Origin: Mactra quadrangularis | Lineage: Eukaryota > Mollusca > Bivalvia > Venerida > Mactridae | Direction: 5' to 3' | DNA length: 64,000 nt | Assembly: GCA_025267735.1 (NCBI GenBank) | Contig: CM046301.1 | Location: forward strand, 62,949,872 to 63,013,871 | In this document: positions 55,982 through 64,000 of the stretch, piece after piece | Numbering within the stretch: the first letter of the stretch is position 1 | Layout of the letters: each line of letters opens with the position of its first letter | Notes under the pieces: model-generated | Told to the model about the DNA's origin: nothing | Database searches by the model: none | Seen by the model: only the letters and a program-made list of their open reading frames with translations | Made by a program: the position numbers and the translations under genes

Positions 55982-56890
55982 TTATATGGACCATAAACCA
56001 TATTTCTTGAATCTTTCCAGTTTTGTATCATGTCCTTTAATATAATTGTTATGAACAACCACTACACCAGATCTTTTTTCCTCGTCAAATAATTCAAAAT
56101 ACTGTCGACCATTTGGAAAGTACATTATACTTAAAGGCTGATGATTTATCAAATGTTTGATTTGCTGAAACATTGGATTAAAGCCAAATTGGTCATTAGC
56201 TGGTCTCCTCTTGCTTTCCATTATCTCACGCCATTTGTCAACCATTTTATTCGTTTCATTATTACTTTTTATGGCCAAGAACCCCGTGCACACATCTGTT
56301 GGGGTATCTAGTTGATATGTAAAGTCAACAGACTTGTTGAAATATGGTAATGGATTCTTTAACCAAACTGAATCAACGTCAACGTACAAAACATTCTTTC
56401 CTTGACGTAGTAATCTTAAAATATGCGAAGGACGTTGAGAAACTAATTTAGTGAAATTTCTTGAGTTAAAAGTGAATGCTCCATTTAAATTTAGTTCACT
56501 TCTAAATATTTGACAATAACTACACACAGTTACAAGCTTTTTTTCGACCATCTCATCTTCAGCTATTATTACAATTGGTAAATTTAACTTCAGTTTTGAA
56601 TAGAAGAAAAACCAATTGCTAAAAAAGTCGAAGAAAGCATCATTTACCGTCATCAACATAGTCCATTCAGTAGATTCAACTTTATCCGTCGTCGTTTTTG
56701 GGGCGTCTATAGTTTTATCCAAATATGCTGCTAATACCCCGAGGTGTTTGTATCCATAAGGTTTGGATTGAATGTATGTTGATAACTTTGCTGAAAAATC
56801 TATCCATGTTTTGGAATATAACAACCCAGCCAGACAGATTATGAAAATTATTCCAAAACAAACAACACGCCCTTTAATATTGCGATGCAT
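55982..56890 (-). CDS. GT77-like type II membrane glycosyltransferase, copy 2
   Basis: Intronless, 302 residues from the ATG at 56890, the position homologous to copy 1. Signal anchor, WTMLMTVNDAFFDFFSNW, DVDSVWLKNP (DxD) and PANDQFGFNPMF are all kept. Differences from copy 1 include loss of one Met-Tyr pair after the anchor, an extra Thr in the stem, and clustered changes in the loop before the DxD region (NGAFTFNSRNFTKLVSQRPS against NGTFDFNSEGFAKFVSRRPL). No stops or frameshifts. Its 3' flank was separated by the 2.8-kb insertion starting 22 bp past the stop, which may alter the 3' UTR and poly(A) site. Confidence 0.75.
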   Translation of the reverse strand: MHRNIKGRVVCFGIIFIICLAGLLYSKTWIDFSAKLSTYIQSKPYGYKHLGVLAAYLDKTIDAPKTTTDKVESTEWTMLMTVNDAFFDFFSNWFFFYSKLKLNLPIVIIAEDEMVEKKLVTVCSYCQIFRSELNLNGAFTFNSRNFTKLVSQRPSHILRLLRQGKNVLYVDVDSVWLKNPLPYFNKSVDFTYQLDTPTDVCTGFLAIKSNNETNKMVDKWREIMESKRRPANDQFGFNPMFQQIKHLINHQPLSIMYFPNGRQYFELFDEEKRSGVVVVHNNYIKGHDTKLERFKKYGLWSI

Positions 56891-57455
56891 TTCTTTCTTT
56901 GGTAGGTTAACAATGATAGTTTTCAACAAATGAAATGGCAATTTTTGCCAAAGGGTTTAACTAAGTATACATTTGAACTCGTATCGCGCAAATTTTCTAT
57001 CGATAACTAGATGTCGTATACACACCAGTTGTTAGTCTCATTATACTAGTATTTTTTTTCTAAAAGATGTGAATTTATATTTCACTAGTTGACTTTTGCA
57101 TTTATTAGATTTTTCACACATGTATATAAGTGTTATAGCATATTGTGATTACAAAGTGAATTTAAAATATCATTTCAAGCAACTTTTGCTTTTTACCTAC
57201 TGCCTCGGACAATGTCAATCGATTTGAAAAAATATAAACCACCATAACTAAAACCGTAAAAAACTCAGTATATGCATTTTTAAAGTACCATATTTCTCTT
57301 CTCCAAATTGTTCCACCATGTTTAAAAGCCAGAATCTTAGTTTAACTTACCTTAACCTTAAGTTTACTTGTATCGCAATATGACTTAAGAATATTCAATT
57401 GCTTCTTCAAGCCATTTATACTATCTGCAATCATTGCAATGTCATCAATTTGTAT

Positions 57456-58470
57456 ATATAATTTAATGGAATAATAAATGTAAAAGCCCCTAATTAGTTG
57501 TGTATTGGAAATACTTGTAAACATTTATAGAGTCATGCTACATTCTCGAACCTAGAGGCTAGATCGAGAATTTAACCATCTCTATATATTTAAACTTTTA
57601 TTACTCATTGATACTTTTAATTATAACAATTTATGAAATCGTAAAAAAATGTCAGTTACGATTTGCAAATGTTTGCCATAAACGAATCAACTCTGAAAAG
57701 GAGTTTTAATGTAGTAATATGTCAATAATAGCAATTTTGAGCAATAATTGCTTCCTTTAAAGCATTTAGACAAGTAAATACTGTATTTCCAGCTTTTTTT
57801 AAATCTTTATAATTGTCCATACTTACGTGCACAAATCCTTTATGTATGCGCCATGAAACCTAATAATTGACTCACAAATAAGGGAAAAAAACATTGATTA
57901 AGATTATGTTATTTTGTTATTTTCTGTTATGTTTTAAATTTGAATGTTAGATAATTCTGTTTATTGTCGGAAAATATCTTATAAGCTAATGTTTACCATG
58001 TTGTATGAAACCGACCTTAAATAAATCTTCTAGTGTTTTGTATCTAGCAATTGAATAGTTTCAAATAAAACTAATACCAACTGTAATAACAATTGTTTCA
58101 GCTAATACGATAACATATCAGATTCATCCATAGACCTACTTATTAATATGTCTTAATATGTCTATGGATTCATTATATCGTAAAAGTAATTCGATCTATG
58201 ACTTCGAAATTCTTCAACGCTGCTCTTTTTTATATATTGTTGAACAGAATTATAAACATAAACTTAAATTTTAACATTAAATACTCATATTAATTGAGTA
58301 TTCATACCATAATACCATTTTGAAGTCGAAATGTCTTGGAGTAGAATTGTCTCCGTCAAACCTGGGGTCGTTCGAAATGTCTTGGGGTCGAAACGTCTGT
58401 AACTCACTCACACGTACCATCAAAACCAACATCATCAAGATTCAACCAACAAGAAGGCATTAAGGAGAGC
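57456..58470. other. AT-rich intergenic DNA, nothing recognised
   Basis: Short repeated words GTCGAAATGTCTTGGAGT / GGTCGAAACGTCT at 58325-58395 are the only pattern seen. Confidence 0.4.
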
Positions 58471-58479
58471 AGGAAGAAC

Positions 58480-59950
58480 AAAAGACTGATCACACTGAAA
58501 TGGGTTTAGACAGATACAGAAAGAAAATAAGAAATTACGCAGTAATACCAAGATTGACTTTGTTAGCGACATAATTAATGAACCGGGCAAAAATAACAAG
58601 AACTATTACTCTTACGTAAAGAGCATTAAAAGTAACAGCTCAGGTGTCGCCCCACTGAAGAGAGATGGGTCAACCTACTCTAATACTTTTACCAACGTAG
58701 AAATCTAAATGACCAACTCTCCTCAGTGTTTACCCAGGAAGGTAATGAGGCCATGCCAGATCTTGGTCCGGATTTGCCAGCTAAAGCTTCTCCACTGACA
58801 TTCCATTTACATGGTGCGAAGAAACAACTTGATGCTTTATACCCTCAAAAAGCAACTGGGCCTGACGAGATCTCACCTAGATTTTTGAAGGGGATGTCTG
58901 AAGTTATAGCCACAGCACTGACTCTCATCTTTCAGACAACTCACAATCATTGCCAAGTTCAAAATGACTGGAAGAATGCAAATGTCACGCCACTCTTCAA
59001 CACAGGAGACAAGAGAAAAGCATTCAACTATCGGCCAGTCTCCCTAACCACCATCAGTTGTAAGATAATGGCCCAATAGTCGACAGTCACCTGATTAAAG
59101 TCCTGAATACCAACAATATCCTTTCTGACCACCAGCATCGTTTCTGGAAGAGGAGATAATGCGAGTTACAACTCATCAGAACGGTACAGGACCTCGCAGC
59201 ATGTTTAAACAATAAAAAGCAGATAGATCGCATCTTTCTCGATTTTTCGAAGGCACTTGATAAGGTTCCACACAGACGTCTCTTTGCCAAGCTCCAACAC
59301 TATTGTAACGGGGCAAGAAGTCAGGGTGGATCAACAGCTTCCTTGTCGACAGACATCAATAGGTCATACCCGATGGGAAGATTTCATCGCCATCTCCTGT
59401 TACATCAGGCGTTCCACAAGGTACTGTCTTAGGACCACTCTTGTTCCTAGTCTACATCGACGACCTGCCAGACAAGGTATCATCAACTGCACGCCTCTTT
59501 GCTGATGACTGTCTACTTTTTAGAATCATCAAGTCCATCAAAAACACCAAAGTACTTCAACGTGATTTAGAAAGCTACAAGAGTTGGAGCAGGAATGGCT
59601 CATTGTATTCAACCCTGACAAATTTGAGATGATCCGCATCACCAACAAGCGTAACATAATATCAGGTACTTTCACAATCCATGGCCAAACACTGAACAGA
59701 CAGAGACAAGTATCTTGGGGTGACAATGTACAGCAAACTAAATTGTAATAGCTAACGGCTTAGAAGGCAACCTCGATATTAGCCTTTCTTAAAGAAATAT
59801 TGGAACCTGCCCAACCAACATCAAGGCAAAAGCATACAAGTCTCTCGTTAGACCCCAGTTGGAGAATGCAGCAAGTGTCTGGGACCCAAGTACCAATTCC
59901 AACATCAACTAACTAGAAAAAGTTGAACGTAGTTCAGCGCGCCTTTGCAT
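58480..59950 (+). pseudogene. Decayed non-LTR retrotransposon RT
   Basis: Pieces in order: YVKSIKSNSSGVAPLKRDGS (58618-58675), KATGPDEISPRFLKGMSEV (58852 onward), DWKNANVTPLFNTGDKRKAF and NYRPVSLTTISCKI (58967-59070), a degraded GFR region, FLDFSKALDKVPHRRL (about 59239), GVPQGTVLGPLLFLVYIDDL (59411 onward) and LFADDCLLFRII (59500). Stops and frameshifts are frequent. It is the same clade as 26640-28001, and more decayed. Confidence 0.8.
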
Positions 59951-60129
59951 CGGCGTTTACACGACTGGGCATCCTTGGTATCCGACCGTCAACAAGCCAA
60001 AGCCACCATTATATGTATATTCATTTGTACATCGATTTTGATACAAAGATAATGGCACAAAATCGGCACTATCAAAGCGATATTAACTCGACTTTTATAT
60101 TAATTTTACTATACAGTCATTCATCCGAT

Positions 60130-60545
60130 CTTTTATAATAGACTAGATGGGAGCCCGTGCAAGCACGGGCTTTAGGTAATGATATTTTAGGTTATTGATT
60201 TAATAAAGGGAAATAACCGCTGCGGGGAGTTTGGTCTATTTTTAGTTTTATCTAGAACTATTTTTAGACACAAAAAACCCCACTATTTTTGTTGTTTTTT
60301 GGCAGTTTTTACAAATATCAAGAGGCTTTGTAAAAAAAGAATTGTCAACTTGATATGCCGTTATATAGGTGCTCCAGCGACAAACAAAATATTTATTCAA
60401 AGCTGCGCAGTTTCTTCCACAAAACAGGAAACTCGCAAATTTAATAGTATAGATAATAGATAATGATCTAAACGGATGTATATTCAAGCATCTCAATGTA
60501 TCCTGACGAGGCCTTATCAAAGCAATGATAGTGCAAATTTATGGT
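60130..60545. mobile_element. Candidate Helitron-like element with GCCCGTGC hairpin
   Basis: AGCCCGTGC AA GCACGGGCT (60152-60171) is a perfect 9-bp-arm hairpin close to one end (ACTAGATGGG). The other end is near AATAGTATAGATAATAG at 60443. Elements with this pairing occur in many eukaryotes and have been attributed to Helitrons; here it is only a resemblance. Confidence 0.4.
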
Positions 60546-61261
60546 CCTTCTTTACCGAGGCACTGATACCCATATCTCTGTATAGGGTTTTTATTGCACG
60601 CACCTCTGACAAACCGTCGCCAATTAAATCACCATGGTAACTAGTGTAGAGGCCTAAACTTGGTTATAATGTGCTCATTCTGTTAACTTATGAAAGACAT
60701 CGGCGTTGTTGCATTGCATGTTATACGGAGAAAGCCGACGACAGCAGAATGTATTTTTGTTATCATGACGCTCCAATTTCCAGTACTATCAGTACTGTGA
60801 TTTTGAATTTTTGACGTCATCGGTTTGGTCAATAGCATCGTCCTGCCCCAAATTTTGAAAACATCACTTGGTATATTCGTAAAGAGTAAAATTTGTTCAA
60901 TTAATACTGTACAACCTATCTTGAACCCACTGGGAGGGATAAAATGTGTGTTGATCTTCAGAGGTTGTTGCTCTGCAGAGGTCATTTCAATTAAAATTAC
61001 ACCAAAGGGAAATATGAAAGGCTGTTTTCTGGAGAGGGCCGCTATACAGAGGTTGTAATAAAAATATATCTTATGTGCCGATGAATTCAGCAAACCACTT
61101 TTTAGCCTTGGGCCGACATACTTTACCACAATTCAACAAACCATTTAAAAATGAATGTTTAAGCGCTGTGGGCAATATTTACACTCTTAACTGAGCCACA
61201 CGTACTGAATAATTAAGTTTTTTTTAGTTTGTTCTCCCATAGACGGATGAATCTAAAATTT
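60546..61261. other. Unassigned DNA with a 148-codon minus-strand frame
   Basis: The frame 60683-61129 is the longest here outside known elements, but it shows no recognisable motif, and I give it no function. GC-richer than the surroundings. Confidence 0.3.
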
Positions 61262-61815
61262 GAAGTACAGGTCGTAAATTAGGTCATGCGTGTTTTTGCA
61301 CTTGAAACCATGGAGTTTTCCACTACATAGGTGAGTAAGCTAATACATGAACAGCATTTTAATGAATTAAACTTACCACTTTGATATCAAACCTTTATTT
61401 TAAATAGTGTATATGCACATTATAAATTCTATATAATTATGTTTTTATAAAATAAGCGTAAACTATTGTTCGTTTTTTCTCAACTGTCAAAACATGAATA
61501 ATTTCACGGTGATTGCGTTTGTTAAAATTATTGCCGTAATGCACCCATGAGTTTCCGAAAGTGCGTATTATGGTTGAGTAAAACTTTTTATGCCGTATGA
61601 TATGTTTTAGTCAAGATATTTTTTATAAAAATTAGGCCGCCAGTACAAAATCAATGCATTCAATCACCGTGAAATTATTCAAGCTTTGACACTTGAGAAA
61701 AAAAACGAACAATAACTAAACTGTAAATTTGTAAAAATAATTCACCCCTAAATATTATTGTGTAATGAAACCGGCAATGTTTGTATGTACGCAATATTTA
61801 CGTATTTTACAGTTG
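61262..61815. mobile_element. CAGGTCGT-type MITE, interrupted by a second MITE
   Basis: Begins CAGGTCGTAAATTAGGTCAT and ends CAATATTTACGTATTTTACA, matching the copies at 39678-40640. The MITE 61466-61712 lies inside. The right terminus has lost the ACGACCTG end. Confidence 0.65.
61466..61712. mobile_element. TA-flanked MITE (TTGTTCGTTTTTTCTCAACTG ends)
   Basis: TTGTTCGTTTTTTCTCAACT on the left and its imperfect complement on the right, with inner inverted TTTCACGGTGATT. Comparison with the empty sites in the host copies at 39850-39900 and 40530 shows a TA duplication (61464-61465, 61713-61714). This is the best-preserved copy of the family. Confidence 0.85.
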
Positions 61816-61853
61816 TTTTATTAACACATATTTATCACTGTTTTTCAGTAGTA

Positions 61854-62099
61854 TAGTGCGTACATATTGACCCCGACCTGACCTTTATGCAAGAATATTT
61901 ATTAAATTGAATACGAATGTAGTATTAATGCTCGACTACACATTGACCGTGGGGATTATGAGTTAAAACACGCAACACAATTTTACGATCGCTGCCGAAG
62001 TGTACGATAGGCGTGGTACTGACTTTCGTCGTGATATGTGTAGATAATTATTAGATGTAAATGTGAAAGGTCAGGTCGGGGTCAATATGTACGCACTAT
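61854..62099. mobile_element. MITE with DR5-like ends
   Basis: Ends GTGCGTACATATTGACCCCG and its perfect complement, extending about 36 bp to TGACCTTT. TATA lies on both sides. The arms contain AGGTCAGGTCGGGGTCA, two half-sites five bases apart, once per arm. The diverged relative is at 12271-12530. Confidence 0.85.
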
Positions 62100-62138
62100 A
62101 TACTTGAGTATTATGACTGACAGTGACAACAGTAGCGT

Positions 62139-62443
62139 GTTCAATTACACAAAACGTTACAGAACGTTACATAACGATACATTCGAAACTCCTCGGCCAT
62201 TCGGTGCGAATAATCTAATCTAATACACAAATATGCAATCGTTAAGGCAATGAGTGATGTTTCAAAATTTACGGACTAAAAACGGAACATCACTCAATGC
62301 CTAAACGACCATATATTTGTTTACTTCAACACCGGTAGTTTCAAAAAAGCGTCTAAATATGTCCGAGATTATTCGCAGCAAATGACCGAGGAGTTCCGAA
62401 TGTATCGTTACGGAACGTTTTGTAACGTTCTCGGTAACTGAAC
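62139..62443. mobile_element. Fold-back MITE with nested inner hairpin
   Basis: Outer arms of about 78 bp (GTTCAATTACACAAAACGTT..GCGAATAATCT against the complement of AGATTATTCGCAGC..GTAACTGAAC). Inside, AAGGCAATGAGTGATGTT pairs with AACATCACTCAATGCCT. One solo arm lies at 2013-2050. Confidence 0.8.
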
Positions 62444-63389
62444 TCCCTACTGGACATTCTTCATTCACGTCACCAACTTTCGCAGTTGTGATGGCAAATT
62501 TATTCGCAAACACTTGATGAAAATGGCGTTTTACACCTGTACACACAGATCCAACACAATAGTTATGATCCACTACGACTTTACATTTTGTTGTTGTCAA
62601 TAAACTAATATTTTTACCATAAGCATCTCAGCGATCACACTGTTTACGTTCTAGTTCCGCTACTTTTCAGGAAATCTGTTACCCTATGACGTCGTGGAAA
62701 ACCCCCGATCACGTGGTGAAAATTACTTAAAATAGCAATTCTGAAACATGATGACGAAAGCTATTCGGATAAAACCCGACATTTGTAACTACCAAAAATA
62801 AAACAGAATACGTATACAAAATGAAATATAAAAATAATTAGATAATACAATAAACAATATGAAATAATACAAGTACGCGAAGAATCCAAAGGATTATACG
62901 CAAAGTTTACACAATTACATGCAAAATGAAATGTTGAAATTCTCCCTCAAAAGGTGAGCTAGTGTTTTAATGATAAGCTATTTGAGAAAGAGCTAAAGCT
63001 AAAGTTGAACAAATAGCTTTTAACACTTAATAACATGAAACACAACATGTATAGACAACTTCAACATATAAACATCCATTTGTCATTACATAGTATGTGA
63101 CAATAACATAAACTACTCAGTAAATATCCCACAATAAACATTCTGTAAACCTATATTGACTCATATGTGGAAGTAGTTGTAATAATACAGGATGTTAGAA
63201 CATCATAATTAATATAGGTATGTATAAAACAAACAACGTGGCCATACATAAACATACATAAAACTTGTACAAATTCAAATACACTAAGATCACATTCAGT
63301 TTTTGGTGTGCGAAAAAAAATGAACCACAAACACAGTTTTAGCACATATCAAAAAGTTCTGCTAAATACTTAAATCATTCAAACACAAT
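62444..63389. other. AT-rich DNA, possibly 3' part of an LTR element
   Basis: This follows the integrase stop (63390) in the minus direction, where a 3' LTR would be expected. I could not define LTR boundaries. No other gene is supported. Confidence 0.3.
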
Positions 63390-63597
63390 CTAAACTCTTC
63401 GTTGTGGAATAATATATTTAGGCATTTCATCAGCTGATTCATACCCTAGTGGCAGTAATAAGTTCCTATGTAAACGACGAATCTTTTTCGCACCTGAAAT
63501 ATATTTTTTTACATTAAATACAGGTTGATCAGTAAATGGTTGTGAAACAATGACATAAGGTTCTTTTTCCCATTTATCTGCTAATTTTTGTGTAGAC
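63390..63597 (-). pseudogene. Ty3/gypsy integrase C-terminal fragment
   Basis: The minus strand reads KLADKWEKEPYVIVSQPFTD, QPVFNVKKYISGAKKIRR and LHRNLLLPLGYESADEM, ending at TAG 63390. These are the GPY/F-like end of Ty3/gypsy integrases (KLADRW-x-PY-V-x-x-QP ... R-x-LHRNLLLP). The frame is open for 68 codons and cut at the upstream side by the hairpin at 63590. Nothing upstream of it is in the window, so it is a fragment. Confidence 0.85.
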
Positions 63598-63954
63598 AGT
63601 TAGTATTTCCATTACCATCCCAGTCATGGGTCGTGGTTTCAGCATAGAAAACAACAAGTCTTGGTAGTTTGGTAGTTACTTGTATATTTAATGTAGAAGA
63701 ATGATGATTTTAATGAAACCAATATAGTTTGTAAATATATAGATAAATCAATCTGGTTTGGTTTAATACAAAACCAGAACAACTGGTCCAAGTTGTGAAG
63801 TATAGTGGCAGAGTGACTAAAAGTTTATCGTGCGCGGTTATCGGAAAAATGGTCACGTGATGGGTGGTACGATAATGAAATGAAATGAAGTGTTAAATAT
63901 TCGATGTTTTAGTATTGTTAATAAGATGGTAATGGAAATACTAACTGTCTACTA
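63590..63954. mobile_element. Fold-back MITE interrupting the gypsy fragment
   Basis: GTAGACAGTTAGTATTTCCA at the left and the complementary TGGAAATACTAACTGTCTAC at the right, 28-bp perfect arms ending in ACCATC. The interior is non-coding. The integrase frame stops being recognisable at this point. Confidence 0.8.
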
Positions 63955-64000
63955 ATACACTACAAAGAAAAACTAACGATATAAATCTACCTATGACATA

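Larger units (their letters stand above)
52952..57455 (-). repeat. Inverted duplication, arm 2 (with glycosyltransferase copy 2 and an insert)
   Basis: Reverse-complement homologue of 33517-35183. The part 52952-53136 matches the region downstream of copy 1. After the insert, homology resumes at 55960 and continues through the gene to about 57455, where a LINE RT fragment (57340-57450) matches that at 33543-33780 but lacks 21 bp around the first half of the FADD box. Confidence 0.85.

Noticed and set aside
60683..61129. 148-codon minus-strand frame
   Set aside because: No recognisable domain, no splice context and no homologous copy in the window; reported only as unassigned DNA.
62301..62600. 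99-codon minus-strand frame
   Set aside because: It has no in-frame ATG at its start and runs through the arm of a fold-back MITE; no recognisable motif.

Overview
The window looks like a piece of a mollusc genome, most probably a bivalve. It is AT-rich with few genes, it has spliceosomal introns, and it is crowded with tRNA-derived SINEs, non-LTR retrotransposon remains, miniature inverted-repeat elements (MITEs) and satellites of the kinds familiar from bivalves. No bacterial-type operons, CRISPR arrays or rRNA genes are visible. The taxonomic call is inference from repeat types and protein resemblance.

Three loci look like real protein-coding genes. (1) A five-exon minus-strand gene (28428 down to 16643) encodes a 231-residue four-pass membrane protein of the TMEM179/TMEM179B family; all junctions have GT/AG signals and matching phases. 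(2, 3) Two intronless, about 93% identical type II membrane glycosyltransferases of the nucleotide-diphospho-sugar transferase (GT77-like) family lie in opposite orientation, 34073-34984 (+) and 55982-56890 (-). They are arms of an inverted duplication that also carries a retrotransposon RT fragment.

Layout: 1-16.6 kb is intergenic, with a 16-bp minisatellite, several MITEs (some nested), two SINE families and a 38-bp satellite. 16.6-28.4 kb is the TMEM179B-like gene; its 7.2-kb third intron holds a 5.3-kb array of about 145-bp units, each with nuclear-receptor-type half-sites, and a pogo-like MITE duplicated along with the array. 28.8-32.2 kb is a scrambled LINE. 33.5-35.2 kb is glycosyltransferase copy 1. 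35.4-39.65 kb is a nearly complete LINE inserted in a MITE. 39.7-45.3 kb has nested MITEs, a SINE, a DIRS-like RT fragment and LINE scraps. 45.9-48.8 kb is a 41-bp satellite with a higher-order repeat and an inserted MITE. 49-52.9 kb has SINE, MITE and Helitron-like material. 53-57.5 kb is glycosyltransferase copy 2, whose 3' flank was split by a 2.8-kb fold-back insertion. 58.5-60 kb is a decayed LINE. 60-64 kb has Helitron-like and MITE elements and the C-terminal end of a Ty3/gypsy integrase.

The genes do not form a pathway. The recurrent theme is nested mobile elements whose history can be read from target-site duplications and from empty paralogous sites inside the same window. Copy counts and identities were estimated by eye.
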